A DNA stretch of 64,000 nucleotides, from positions 1 through 64,000 of the forward strand of contig CBDIBC010000003.1 in assembly GCA_965276635.1 (NCBI GenBank). Direction: 5' to 3'. The translations under genes were made by a program, and so were the position numbers. A model generated the notes under the pieces. The model searched no databases, was not told the DNA's origin, and worked only from the letters and a program-made list of their open reading frames with translations. The stretch comes from CBDIBC01 sp965276635 (GTDB lineage Bacteria; Actinomycetota; Acidimicrobiia; Acidimicrobiales; Palsa-688). Of this stretch, positions 24,321-33,900 are shown one piece after another. Each line of letters starts with the position of its first letter. Position 1 is the stretch's first letter.

Positions 24321-25905
24321 CATCACCATGCCCCAGCTCGGGGAGACCGTGACCGAGGGAACCATCACGCGCTGGTTGAAGCAGGTCGGCGACGCAGTGG
24401 CCGAGGACGAGGTCCTCTTCGAGGTCTCCACCGACAAGGTCGACTCCGAGGTCCCGTCGCCGGCCGCGGGCACCGTGTCGGAGATCCTGGTCCCCGAGGG
24501 CGAGACGGTTGACGTCGGCACCCGACTGGCCGTCATCTCCGGCGGCGCGCCCGAGCCGGCGGCGGCGGCCCCGCCGGCCGGCGCATCGACCTCCACAAAG
24601 ACCGCATCGACGGAGGCTGAATCAGCGGAGACCGCATCAGCCGAGACCGAATCAGCCGAGACCGCGTCGACAGGGGCCGCATCAGCGCAGGCAGCATCGA
24701 TAGCGAGCGAGCAGGAGGCCGTTCCGGCCGCCTCCGACGCCGCCGACGGTCCCGAGGCCCCCGACCCGGCGACCGAGACGCCAGCCGCGGGGACCGCCCC
24801 GGCCGGTCGCAGTCCCGCCCGGGGCGGGGGGTCGGGAACCCGGCCGGCCGACGACCGTCCCCCGGCCCGGCCCGGCGACGGTGGCAATGCGGCCGGTGGT
24901 GGCAAGGTGCTGTCGCCGGTCGTCCGGCGCCTCATTGCCGAGTACGACCTCGAGCCCAGTGCCATCGAGGGCAGCGGCGCCGGCGGGCGGATCACCCGCT
25001 CCGACGTTCTGGCCGTCATCGATCAGCGCGGCGCCAACGGGAACGGTGCCAGCGCCCGCCGCGATGCACCGGCGGCATCGCCCGGGGCGCCGTCCGGCCG
25101 GCCCCCGTCCGCATCCCCGGCCCCGGCCGCCCCGGTGGCGCCTGGCGTCGAGTCCCCTGCCGTGAAGGCGATCCCGCCGGCGCGGGCGGGCGAGCGTGAC
25201 ACCGTCGTCCCGTTCACCAACATCCGGCGGCGCACCGCCGAGCACATGGTCCGCTCCAAGCACACGTCGGCCCACACCATGGTGGCGGTGGAGGTCGACT
25301 ACGCGGGCGTCGACCGGGTCCGCCTGAGCGAGAAGGCGGCGTTCAAGGCGGCCGAGGGCTTCTCCCTCACCTACCTGCCGTTCATCTCGCGAGCCACGGT
25401 GGACGCCATCGAGGCGTTCCCGCACGTGAACTCCTCGGTCGGCGACGACGAGCTGATCGTCCACAACGACCTGAACCTCGGCATCGCCGTCGACCTCGAC
25501 TTCGAAGGGCTGCTGGTCCCCGTCATCCATCAGGCTGACGGGCTCCGGCTGCGGGCCCTGGCCCGGGACATCTCCGATCTCGCCCGCAAGGCCCGGTCGC
25601 GCCAGCTGACGATGGACGACATCGCGGGCGGGACGTTCACCATCACCAACGCCGGACCCTTCGGCACCCTCATCACCGTGCCCGTCATCAACCAGCCGCA
25701 GGTGGCGATCCTCTCCACCGACGGCGTCCGCAAGCGCCCGGTGGTGGTCGAGCTGCCGGACGGCTCCGACAGCATCGCCATCCATCCGGTCGGGAATCTC
25801 GTCATGTCCTGGGATCACCGGGCCTTCGACGGCGCCTACGCCGCCGCGTTCCTCGCTCGCGTCAAGGACATCATCGAGAGCCGGGATTGGTCCGAGGAGC
25901 TGTGA
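24313..25905 (+). CDS. 2-oxoacid dehydrogenase E2 (SucB/DlaT-like dihydrolipoyl acyltransferase)
   Basis: The 530-residue protein has the standard order of domains. One lipoyl domain (about 1-78) has VSTDKVDSEVPS, with Lys42 the lipoylated residue. A long Ala-Glu-Ser-Thr linker follows (about 95-140). The E3-binding domain (about 198-235) contains SPVVRRLIAEYDL. The catalytic domain ends MSWDHRAFDGAYAAAFL with the catalytic His-Asp. TTG at 24313 gives the typical N-terminus MADITMPQLGETVTEG and overlaps the lpdA stop. It forms part of pyruvate or 2-oxoglutarate dehydrogenase; actinobacteria often share one E2. Downstream is its own lipoylation enzyme. Confidence 0.93.
   Translation: MADITMPQLGETVTEGTITRWLKQVGDAVAEDEVLFEVSTDKVDSEVPSPAAGTVSEILVPEGETVDVGTRLAVISGGAPEPAAAAPPAGASTSTKTASTEAESAETASAETESAETASTGAASAQAASIASEQEAVPAASDAADGPEAPDPATETPAAGTAPAGRSPARGGGSGTRPADDRPPARPGDGGNAAGGGKVLSPVVRRLIAEYDLEPSAIEGSGAGGRITRSDVLAVIDQRGANGNGASARRDAPAASPGAPSGRPPSASPAPAAPVAPGVESPAVKAIPPARAGERDTVVPFTNIRRRTAEHMVRSKHTSAHTMVAVEVDYAGVDRVRLSEKAAFKAAEGFSLTYLPFISRATVDAIEAFPHVNSSVGDDELIVHNDLNLGIAVDLDFEGLLVPVIHQADGLRLRALARDISDLARKARSRQLTMDDIAGGTFTITNAGPFGTLITVPVINQPQVAILSTDGVRKRPVVVELPDGSDSIAIHPVGNLVMSWDHRAFDGAYAAAFLARVKDIIESRDWSEEL
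24590..24715 (+). repeat. degenerate repeats encoding the E2 Ala/Glu/Ser linker
   Basis: Within the E2 gene a 15-24 bp unit encoding variants of SAETASAET is repeated about five times. It forms a flexible linker between the lipoyl and E3-binding domains. Such linkers are normally Ala-Pro rich; the alternating Glu makes this one notably acidic. Confidence 0.6.
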
Positions 25906-27614
25906 CGACGGCCGGGCTCCTGCGCGCCCGCTGGCTGGGGCGGGTCCGCTACCTGGACGCCCACGCCCTCCAGCGCGGTCTGTGGGAGACGGGCACCGAC
26001 GACTGGCTGTTGCTCCAGGAGCACCCCCACACCTACACCATGGGGGTGCGGGCCAAGGCCGAGCACGTGCTGGTGGACCCAGCGTCGGTCGGCGCCGAGC
26101 TGGTCCACGCCGATCGGGGGGGCGACGTGACCTATCACGGTCCTGGCCAACTGGTGGGCTACCCGATCCGGGCCGTGCCGAGCGGGTCGGATGCCACCCC
26201 CCGCTTCGTGCACGGGATCGAGCAGCTCGTCATCGACGCGGTGGCCGATCTGGGGTTGCCCGGGGCCACCCGGCTCGACGGGTACCCGGGCGTGTGGGTG
26301 GGCGTGGCCGAGGGTCGCCCGCGCAAGCTGGCCGCCATCGGCGTGCGCATCTCCCGTGGCCGTTCCATGCACGGCTTCGCCCTGAACGTGGACCCCTCCA
26401 TGGAGCACTTCGGCTACATCGTGCCCTGCGGCATCGCCGACAAGCCGGTCACCTCGCTGGCGGCCGAGGGTCTGGCCGTCACCATGCGCGATGTGGTGGA
26501 CGCCGTGGTACGGTGCGCGTGCCGCGGGTGGGGATACGCGCGCCTGGACCGCCAGGACGTGGCCTGGCGGGTGGCGTCGAGCGACCTGGCCCCTTTCACT
26601 CGCGGTCACGGGCCCGGCGAGCCGGTAGCCACCGGTGCCAGCGATCGGCCGGCCCGCCGGGGTGAGTCGGTGCGCCTGCTCGGTCGGTTGGCGCAAGCCG
26701 GGGTGGACCCCGCCGCCGGGCTGGCCTTCGACGAGCGCAAGCCGGAATGGCTGCGGGTCAAGGCACGCATGGGCGAGGAGTACCGGTCGCTGAAGTCCAC
26801 CATGCGCCAGCTCGATCTGGTGACCGTCTGCGAGGAGGCCGGCTGCCCGAACATCTACGAGTGCTGGGCCGACGGCACCGCGACGTTCATGATCAACGGT
26901 GACCGCTGCACCCGGGCGTGCGGGTTCTGCCTGGTCGACACGCACAAGCCCTCGGCGGCCGACCCGGCCGAGCCGGGTCGTGTGGCCGAGGCGGTGGCCC
27001 AGCTCGGGCTGGCCCATGCCGTGGTGACGACCGTCGCCCGCGACGACCTGGCTGACGACGGTGCCGGGCAGTTCGCCGCCACCATCGACGCCATCCACCG
27101 GCGCGCCCCCGGCACTGCCGTGGAGGTGCTCATCTCCGACTGTCGCAGCCACGATGCCTCGTTGCAGACCATCTTCGCGGCGCGTCCTGAGGTGCTGAAC
27201 CACAACATGGAGACCGTCCCGCGCCTCCAGCGGGCCGTCCGGCCCTCGGCGTCGTACGCCCGCAGCCTCTCGGTCCTGGCCCGGGCCCACGCCGCCGGCC
27301 TGACCACCAAGTCCGGCCTGATCGTGGGCATGGGGGAGACGCCCGAGGAGGTGCACAGCGTGCTGGCCGACCTGCACGGGATCGGCGTCGATATCGTCAC
27401 CATCGGCCAGTACCTCAGGCCCACCTCGCACCACCTGCCCGTCGCCCGCTGGTGGACGCCCGAGGAGCTCACCGAGCTGAAGTGGGCGGGTGAGGCACTG
27501 GGCATCCCCCATGTGGAGTCGTCCCCGTTGACCCGCAGCAGCTACCACGCGCGGCAGGCGGCGGCCGGTGCGGTCGCCGCCGTCGCCTCGGTCGCGGCCG
27601 GCCGCCGGGCATGA
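25902..27614 (+). CDS. LipB-LipA fusion: octanoyltransferase and lipoyl synthase
   Basis: This 570-residue single chain joins both steps of lipoate synthesis. The N-terminal part (about 1-225) is LipB: GGDVTYHGPGQLVGYP, the catalytic Lys in KLAAIGVRISRG, and the acyl-acceptor Cys in YIVPCGIADKPVTSL. A linker of about 40 residues leads to LipA (about 265-560). LipA has the auxiliary-cluster cysteines CEEAGCPNIYEC, the radical SAM motif CTRACGFCLV, and the C-terminal SSPLTRSSYHA with the cluster-ligand Ser. There is no stop or start signal between them. GTG at 25902 overlaps the E2 stop. The order E3-E2-LipB-LipA means the lipoylated protein and its modifying enzymes are co-translated. All catalytic residues seem present. 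Confidence 0.93.
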   Translation: MTTAGLLRARWLGRVRYLDAHALQRGLWETGTDDWLLLQEHPHTYTMGVRAKAEHVLVDPASVGAELVHADRGGDVTYHGPGQLVGYPIRAVPSGSDATPRFVHGIEQLVIDAVADLGLPGATRLDGYPGVWVGVAEGRPRKLAAIGVRISRGRSMHGFALNVDPSMEHFGYIVPCGIADKPVTSLAAEGLAVTMRDVVDAVVRCACRGWGYARLDRQDVAWRVASSDLAPFTRGHGPGEPVATGASDRPARRGESVRLLGRLAQAGVDPAAGLAFDERKPEWLRVKARMGEEYRSLKSTMRQLDLVTVCEEAGCPNIYECWADGTATFMINGDRCTRACGFCLVDTHKPSAADPAEPGRVAEAVAQLGLAHAVVTTVARDDLADDGAGQFAATIDAIHRRAPGTAVEVLISDCRSHDASLQTIFAARPEVLNHNMETVPRLQRAVRPSASYARSLSVLARAHAAGLTTKSGLIVGMGETPEEVHSVLADLHGIGVDIVTIGQYLRPTSHHLPVARWWTPEELTELKWAGEALGIPHVESSPLTRSSYHARQAAAGAVAAVASVAAGRRA

Positions 27615-28711
27615 GCCCACCGCAGGTCGACCGTCTGACCCGTGTCCGGGTGGCGATGGCCGCCCAGGGCGTCGACGCCCTCCTGCTGTCGCTCGGCGCC
27701 GACCTGCCGTGGCTGTGCGGTTACGAGGCCATGCCACTGGAGCGGTTGACCATGCTCGTGGTGGCCGCCGATGCGCAGCCCGTGCTGGTGGTGCCCGCCC
27801 TGGAGGCGCCCCGGGTGGTCCCGATCCCCGAGATGTTCGACCTGCAGCCGTGGGCCGAAGGTTCCGACCCGGTCCAGGCGGTCGCCGCGCTGGTCGGGTC
27901 CCGGCGCCGGCTCGCCGTGTCCGACCGGGCCTGGGCCACGTTCGTCCTGGCCCTCCAGGCTGCCCTGCCGTCTGCCTCCTGGACGGTGGCCTCGGCCGTG
28001 ACCGGTCCGCTCCGGGCCGTCAAGGACGCGGTGGAGATCGATGCCCTGGCCGCGGCGTCGGCCGCCGCCGACCGGGTGGCGGCCGCCCTCCTCGCCGGCG
28101 ACATCCCCCTGATCGGCCGGACGGAGCGGGAGGTGTCGGCGGAGATCGGGCGGCGCCTGGTGGCCGAGGGGCACCAGCGGGTGAACTTTGCCATCGTCGG
28201 CAGCGGACCGAACTCGGCCAGCCCCCACCACGACGCCGGCTCGCGGCGCATCGGGGCGGGGGAGGCGGTCGTATGCGACTTCGGCGGGACCATGGACGGC
28301 TACTGCTCCGACACCACCCGGACTGTCTTCACCGGGGAGCCGCCGGCGGAGTTCCGGGCCCTCTACGGTGTGTTGGAGGAGGCCCAGGGGCACGCCGTGC
28401 GGGCGGCCGAGGTCGGAACGTCGTGCGCGATGGTCGATGCCGCGGCCCGGGCGCACATCGGCGCCCACGGGTACGGGGATGCGTTCATCCACCGCACCGG
28501 GCACGGGATCGGCCTGGAGGAGCACGAGGACCCCTACATCGTGGCCGGCAACGCCGTTGCGCTCCAGCCCGGGCATGCCTTCTCGGTGGAGCCGGGCATC
28601 TACCTCCCGGGCCGGTTCGGCGCCCGCATCGAGGACATCGTGGTGGCCACGCCCGCCGGCCCGCGGGCCCTCAACCGGACAGACCACGGCTTGACCGTGG
28701 TCGAGGCGTGA
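27611..28711 (+). CDS. M24-family aminopeptidase P / Xaa-Pro peptidase
   Basis: This 366-residue protein has a creatinase-like N-terminal domain (about 1-130) and a pita-bread metallopeptidase domain. The five metal ligands are recognisable: Asp in VVCDFGGTMDGYCSDTTRT (both Asp), His in HRTGHGIGLEEHEDP, Glu in FSVEPGIYLPG and Glu in ARIEDIVVA. It probably removes N-terminal residues preceding proline. ATG at 27611 overlaps the LipB-LipA stop (ATGA). Its last codons form the first of three tandem hairpin repeats. Confidence 0.9.
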   Translation: MSPPQVDRLTRVRVAMAAQGVDALLLSLGADLPWLCGYEAMPLERLTMLVVAADAQPVLVVPALEAPRVVPIPEMFDLQPWAEGSDPVQAVAALVGSRRRLAVSDRAWATFVLALQAALPSASWTVASAVTGPLRAVKDAVEIDALAAASAAADRVAAALLAGDIPLIGRTEREVSAEIGRRLVAEGHQRVNFAIVGSGPNSASPHHDAGSRRIGAGEAVVCDFGGTMDGYCSDTTRTVFTGEPPAEFRALYGVLEEAQGHAVRAAEVGTSCAMVDAAARAHIGAHGYGDAFIHRTGHGIGLEEHEDPYIVAGNAVALQPGHAFSVEPGIYLPGRFGARIEDIVVATPAGPRALNRTDHGLTVVEA

Positions 28712-28774
28712 CAGACCACGGCTTGACCGTGGTCGAGGCGTGACAGACCACGGCTTGACCGTGGTCCAGGTGTG
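28679..28774 (+). repeat. three tandem 32-bp repeats, each a perfect hairpin, at the M24 peptidase 3' end
   Basis: Three adjacent 32-bp units begin at 28679, 28711 and 28743. Units one and two are identical; unit three differs at two positions. Each contains GACCACGG-CTTGA-CCGTGGTC, an 8-bp stem with a 5-nt loop. The first unit encodes the last residues of the peptidase (TDHGLTVVEA) plus the stop, so the array looks like duplication of a gene 3' end. No T-run follows, so they are not classical terminators, though three stacked stems could stop RNA polymerase or protect the mRNA. Confidence 0.85.
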
Positions 28775-28812
28775 ACAGGCTCAGTTCCCTCCTGATCGTG
28801 GGTCGACGGTAC

Positions 28813-28818
28813 TAAAGT
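28813..28818 (+). promoter_or_regulatory. -10-like element (TAAAGT) of the MpaB-type gene
   Basis: TAAAGT is 7 nt before the ATG at 28826 in an unusually A/T-rich stretch for this DNA (TACTAAAGT). It indicates a leaderless transcript of the oxygenase-TetR pair. Confidence 0.45.
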
Positions 28819-28825
28819 CGTTCCC

Positions 28826-29713
28826 ATGTACCACCATCCGGCTCGGGACGCGCCGACGGCCCCTTGGCGGGACCTCGGGCCGGGATCGTTGCTGTGGCGC
28901 TATGCCGGCGACCAGCGGCTGGGGTTCACGGGCCTGTCGGCGGGGATCCTCCAGCTCCTGCATCCCGGTGTGGGGGCTGGCGTCGCTCAGCACTCGGCGT
29001 TCTTCAGCGAGCCGTGGCAGCGGATCGAGCGATCGGTGCCCGAGATCCTCGGGGTCATCTACGACCCGGATCCCGAGCGGACCGGCCGTCGGGTGCGCGG
29101 CTACCACCGGCCCATCAGGGGGACCGACCACCTCGGCCGCCCGTACCGGGCGCTGGCTCCGGAGACGTTCTGGTGGGCTCACGCCACCTTCCAGTACGCG
29201 GTGGAGCAGCTCGTCGACCGTTTCGACGCCCGGCGGCTGTCGGCGAGGCGACGCGAGGACCTCTACCAGGACGGCGTGGAGTGGTACCGGCGCTACGGGG
29301 TCAGCCTGCGCCCGGTGCCGCCCGACCATGAGGCCTTCGTGGCCGAGTGGGATCGGCAGTGCTGCGAGGTGCTGGAGATGAACCCGGCGGCCGAACGGGC
29401 CGTCGACATGGTCCTCCACCCACGGGGCCAGTCGCTGCCGTTCCTCCCCGCGTGGACGATGCCGGTGCAGCGGACGCTGGTCACACCGATACTGCGGCTG
29501 GTGACGGTCGGCGGCCTGCCCCCGGTGGTCCGAACGCGCTTCGACATCCCCTGGCGCATCGACGAGGAGCTGGAGTACCGGGCGCTGCAGCTGGCCATCC
29601 GGGAAGGCTGGCGGTGGGTGCTGCCCGGCTTTCGCTACCACCCGCGCGCCGCGGCGGGCCGGGCGGCCGCCCACGGCGCCCCTCGCCGGCAGCCGCAGCG
29701 CAGGGCGGCGTAG
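28826..29713 (+). CDS. oxygenase MpaB-family protein (DUF2236)
   Basis: The 295-residue protein has DUF2236 features: a start region PGSLLWRYAGDQRLGFTGL, the segment LQLLHPGVGAGVAQHSAF with candidate heme- or metal-contacting His residues, and VRGYHRPIRGTD followed by FWWAHATFQYAVE. Some relatives (latex clearing protein, MpaB) are heme b oxygenases; the substrate here is unknown. A TetR gene follows 3 bp after the stop and may regulate the pair. Confidence 0.82.
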   Translation: MYHHPARDAPTAPWRDLGPGSLLWRYAGDQRLGFTGLSAGILQLLHPGVGAGVAQHSAFFSEPWQRIERSVPEILGVIYDPDPERTGRRVRGYHRPIRGTDHLGRPYRALAPETFWWAHATFQYAVEQLVDRFDARRLSARRREDLYQDGVEWYRRYGVSLRPVPPDHEAFVAEWDRQCCEVLEMNPAAERAVDMVLHPRGQSLPFLPAWTMPVQRTLVTPILRLVTVGGLPPVVRTRFDIPWRIDEELEYRALQLAIREGWRWVLPGFRYHPRAAAGRAAAHGAPRRQPQRRAA

Positions 29714-29716
29714 ACC

Positions 29717-30367
29717 GTGCCCCGTCGGGCCGCCACCCTCCAGGTGGAGGCCATCGTGGCCGGCCTCCAGGTCGACGGCAGCGATCCGGTCGACGAAGCG
29801 CTCCTCGATGCCACCGCCGACCTGGTGGCCGCCTTCGGCGTCCGGCGCTGGAGCCTGGAGGACGTGGCGGCGCGCAGTGGCTTGGGCCGCACCACCGTGT
29901 ACCGCCACTTCGACGGGCGTGACGGGCTGGTCGCCGCCGTTCTGGCCCGCGACGCCCGCCGCCTGTTCGCAGCCATCGCCGACTCGGTGGAGGATCTCGA
30001 CTCGATCGACGACAAGCTGGTGGAGGGCTTCTTGGTTGGGTTGCGGGCGCTGCGCCACACCCTGATCCCGCGCCTGATCGAGACCGACGCCACCGACGCG
30101 CTGCACCTGCTCACCGCCGGCGTGGTCCTGGCCATGGCCCGCCAGGCCCTGGTCGAGCGATACCAGATACTGGTGGCCGCCGGGACCGCCGGCGCCGGGA
30201 CCGGGGGCGCAGTCGGGGGCGCGGAGATCGTGGTGATGGCCGAGGCGCTGGTGCGTCTGGCCGTCTCCTTCGTGGTCATGCCGACGTCACTGATCGACAT
30301 CGACGACCCCGACGAGGCTCGCCGCCACCTGCGCCAGCTTCTCCGGCCCTTCCTGCGGTCCGCCTGA
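29717..30367 (+). CDS. TetR-family transcriptional regulator
   Basis: The 216-residue protein has an N-terminal TetR helix-turn-helix (about 22-72): WSLEDVAARSGLGRTTVYRH followed by FDGRDGLVAAVLARDARRLF. The C-terminal half is a helical ligand-binding domain with no family I can name. The GTG start lies 3 bp after the DUF2236 stop. It probably controls its own operon, but I found no clear palindrome at the promoter near 28810. Confidence 0.88.
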   Translation: MPRRAATLQVEAIVAGLQVDGSDPVDEALLDATADLVAAFGVRRWSLEDVAARSGLGRTTVYRHFDGRDGLVAAVLARDARRLFAAIADSVEDLDSIDDKLVEGFLVGLRALRHTLIPRLIETDATDALHLLTAGVVLAMARQALVERYQILVAAGTAGAGTGGAVGGAEIVVMAEALVRLAVSFVVMPTSLIDIDDPDEARRHLRQLLRPFLRSA

Positions 30368-30422
30368 GCCGGCGAACGCCGTGAGTGCCGCCGCATCCCT
30401 GCTGGGCGGCCTGTCACCCTCA

Positions 30423-30470
30423 TTCTGGGGTCAACAAAACAGCGCCGGCGCTGTTTTGTTGACCCCAGAA
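30423..30470. repeat. 48-bp perfect palindrome between convergent genes
   Basis: The two 24-bp halves are exact reverse complements with no central spacer. Each half contains TCTGGGGTCAACAAAACAGC, with an A/T-rich patch unlike the surrounding DNA. It lies in the 253-bp gap between the convergent TetR gene and the DUF4031 gene. It may be a bidirectional terminator, although no T-tract follows the stem, or a repeated extragenic palindrome or protein-binding site. The rest of the gap (30471-30620) holds three copies of CGGCACCCGGGGCGC and no gene. Confidence 0.9.
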
Positions 30471-30475
30471 CGCCG

Positions 30476-30592
30476 CGGCACCCGGGGCGCCCCCGCGCCG
30501 CGGCACCCCCGCCTCGCGGCACCCGGGGCGCTCCTCGCCCCCCCGGGCGAGTCCAGCCGGGCGGCAGCGAAGCCGGCACCCGGGGCGCTCCC
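30476..30592 (+). repeat. three interspersed copies of a 15-bp GC-rich repeat
   Basis: CGGCACCCGGGGCGC occurs at about 30477, 30518 and 30574 in the same orientation, beside the 48-bp palindrome. The stretch is extremely G+C rich and shows no credible coding frame. Confidence 0.6.
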
Positions 30593-30620
30593 GCCACCCG
30601 GGCCGCGAAGCCGGCCGGCG

Positions 30621-30905
30621 TCACGGACCGGGTGAGCGGGGGGCTCGTCGCTCGGCCGGGCTCAGCCGGAGCCCGGCCGAGCGGAGCCGGACCACCAGGT
30701 CCCGGCTGTCGACGGCCTGGGCGCCGAGGGCGAGCGCCCGCTCCCGGTGCTCGGCGGGCACGTCGTAGTGGTCGCCCTGGAAGGCCCGGCGGGGGATGCC
30801 GAGCCGGTCGGCGAAGCGGTGCAGCTCGTCGTAGGAGGTGTCGCTGGCCAGGTGGGCCCACATGTGGCCTCGCCAGCGCCACAACGGTTGGTCGACGAGG
30901 ATCAC
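30621..30905 (-). CDS. DUF4031 domain protein
   Basis: This 94-residue protein matches the small DUF4031 family: VILVDQPLWRWRGHMWAHL, then SDTSYDELHRFADRLGIP, then FQGDHYDVPAEHRERALALG and a C-terminal SRDLVVRLRSAGLR. The function is unknown. The GTG start at 30905 overlaps the metH stop, so it is co-translated with methionine synthase. That suggests, but does not prove, a link with it. Confidence 0.82.
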   Translation of the reverse strand: MILVDQPLWRWRGHMWAHLASDTSYDELHRFADRLGIPRRAFQGDHYDVPAEHRERALALGAQAVDSRDLVVRLRSAGLRLSPAERRAPRSPGP

Positions 30906-33900
30906 CCGGCCGGGCTGCGGCGCACCACGAAGTACTTGGCCTGGGGGTGGTGGCAGATGATGGCACCCGTGGTCTGCTCGGGGTGGAACTGCCAGGAGGA
31001 CTCCTCGTTGACCTGCACGCCGATGCGGTCGGCCTGGACCAGCTCGGCGCACTTGGCGTTGTCCTCCAGGTCGGGGCACGCCTCGTAGCCCCACGAGTAG
31101 CGCCCGCCGCGGTACTGCTGACGGAACAGGCCGGCCAGGGTGGGCCCGTCCTGGTCCACGTAGCCCCACTCGGTGCGGATGCGGTGGTGCCAGTGCTCGG
31201 CCAGGGCTTCGGCCATCTCCACGCCGAGACCGTGGAGGTGCAGGTAGTCCCGGTAGCGGTCGGCGGCGAACAGCCGGGCGGTCTCCTCCGAGATGGCAGC
31301 ACCCATGGTCACGATGTGGAAGGCGGCGAAGTCCATCTCACCCGAGTCCGACGACCGGAAGAAGTCGGCGATGGAGAGCCAGGGGTCCTCGTCCTGGCGG
31401 GGGAAGGTGAAGCGGAGCCGCTCGGCCCGGCGGGTGTCGTCGGCCCATACGACGAGGTCGTCGCCCTCGCTGTTCACCGCGAAGTAGCCGTAGGCGACCG
31501 CCGGCTGCAGCACGCCGCTGGCTCGGGCGGCGGCCAGCTGGGTGCGCAGCTCGGCCCGGATCCGTGACCGGAAGTCCGTGTCCTTCTCGCCGATGGACTT
31601 GTCGGGCCGGTAGCCCCACTGGTTGCGGAACAGGGCGGTCTCGTTCACGAAGGTGGCGATCTCGTCGAGAGGGATGCCCTTCTCCACCCGGGCCCCGAGG
31701 AAGGGCGGGACGAACACCTCGTTGTCGGCGGCCACCGACGGCGCCCGGAGGGGCCGGTCGGCGGAGATCACCGCACCGGGTGCCGACTCGGCGGTCAGGG
31801 CGGCGGCGGTGGCGGCGCGCGACGTGGATCCCTCCCGACCGCCGAGGGCGCGGCCGAAGTCCGGGTCCTCGGTGCCGGACCGCTTCATGGCCATGAGCTG
31901 GTCCATGGTGCGCAAGCCCTCGAAGGCGTCCTTGCCGTAGAACAGCCGACCCTTGTACTCAGAGCGTAGGTCGCGCTCCACGTAGTTCCGGGTGAGGGCG
32001 GCGCCGCCGAGGATGACGGGGACGTCGGCGAGGGAGCGTTCGTTCATCTCCAGCAGGTTCTCGCGCATGATGAGGGTGCTCTTCACCAGCAGGCCGGACA
32101 TGCCGATGACGTCGGCACCCACCTGCTTGGCCGCCTCGATGATGTCGTTCAACGGCACCTTGATGCCCAGGTTGTGGACCTCGTAGCCGTTGTTGGTGAA
32201 GATGATGTCGACCAGGTTCTTGCCGATGTCGTGGACGTCGCCCTTCACGGTGGCCAGCACGATGCGGCCCTTGCCGCCACCGGACGCCTTGTCCATGTGC
32301 GGCTCGAGCCAGGCGACCGCCGCCTTCATGGTCTCCGCCGACTGGAGCACGAAGGGCAGCTGCATCTGCCCGGAGCCGAACAGGTCGCCGACCACCTTCA
32401 TCCCGCCCAGCAGCGGACCGTTGACCACGTCGAGCGCAACCCAGCCGTCGGCGAGGGCGCGGGCCAGGTCGGTGTCGAGGCCGTCGCGCTCGCCGTCGAT
32501 GATCCGCTGCGAGAGCAGCTGCTCGACGCTCCAGTCGCTGCGGTCCTCGGTCACCAGCTCGCCGGCGGACACGCCGTCGAACAGGCGCAGCAGCTCGGAG
32601 AGGGGGTCGTAGCCCCGGGCCGGGTCGCGCCGGTCGTAGATCAGGTCGGTGCAGATCTCGACGGCGCGCGGCTCGATCTTGTTCAGCGGCATGATCCGAG
32701 CGGCGTGGACGATCGCCGCATCCAGGCCGGCTTCCTGGCACTCGTGGAGGTAGACGGAGTTCAGGACGTGGCGAGCGGCGGGGGACAGGCCGAAGCTGAT
32801 GTTGGACAGCCCGAGGATCGTCTGGACGCCCGGGAGGGATGTCTTGATGCGTCGGATCCCCTCCAGGGTGGCCATCCCGTCGCCCCTGCTCTCCTCCATC
32901 CCGGTGCCGAGCGTCAGGGCCAGCGGGTCGAAGATCAGGTCCTCGGGTCGCAGGCCGTAGCGCTCCACGGCGAGGTCGTGAATGGCCCGGGCCGCCGCCA
33001 GCTTGTGCTCGGGGGTGCGGGCTTGCCCGGTCGTGTCGATGCACGTGCAGACCACCGCGGCGCCGTAGTCGCGGGCCAACGTCAAGAAGCGGTCGAGCCG
33101 GGTCCCCGGCGCGTCGCCGTCCTCCAGGTTGACCGAGTTCAGGATGGGCTTGCCGGCGATCCGCATCAGGCCGGCCTCGATGACCTCGGGCTCGGTGGAG
33201 TCCAGCATGATCGGCAGGGTGGCCTGGGTGGCGAAGCGGCTGATGGCCTCGCTCATGTCGGACACGCCGTCCTCGCCGGTGTAGTCGACGCAGACGTCCA
33301 GGACGTGGGCGCCGCCCTTGACCGCGTCGCGAGCCATGGCCAGGCAGGTCTCCCAGTCGTCCGCCAACATGGCTTCGCGGAACTTCTTGGACCCGTTGGC
33401 GTTCGTGCGCTCGCCGACGACGAGGAACGACGGGGACTGGTCGTAGGGCACGTGGCTGTAGATCGACGCCGTTCCCGGTTCCCACTCGACGGTCCGGTCG
33501 GCGGGCGTCAGGTCACGGCACGCGGCCACCACTGCCGCCAGGTGCCGGGGCTCGGTCCCGCAACAGCCGCCGACGACGCGCACGCCGAAGTCGCGGACGA
33601 AGCGGGACTGGTGGTCGGCCAGCTGCTCGGGCGTGAGGTCGTAGTGCATGTGCCCGTCGACGACGGAGGGCAGGCCGGCGTTCGGTTGCACGGCGATCGG
33701 CGTCCGGGCGTGGGCGGCCAGGTAGCGGAGGTGCTCGCTCATCTCTGCCGGTCCGGTCGCGCAGTTCAGCCCGATCACGTCGGGGCGCAGCGCGTCGAGG
33801 GTGGTGAGGGCGGCGCCGATCTCGCTGCCCATCAGCATCCGGCCGGTGGTCTCGATGGTGACCTGCACCTGGAGGGGCACGGACCGGCCGGCGCCGGCCA

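Noticed and set aside
21180..25019. A 1279-residue open frame on the minus strand opposite the PH-domain gene, lpdA and E2.
   Set aside because: It is antisense to three genes with clear motifs. Its composition (Gly, His, Arg, Asp rich) is typical of a shadow frame in GC-rich DNA.
28679..28774. The three hairpin repeats as a CRISPR array.
   Set aside because: The units are directly adjacent with no unique spacers, only three in number, and the first encodes the peptidase C-terminus.
30423..30470. The 48-bp palindrome as a standard Rho-independent terminator.
   Set aside because: No T-run follows the stem on either strand; a terminator role remains possible but is not the classical type.
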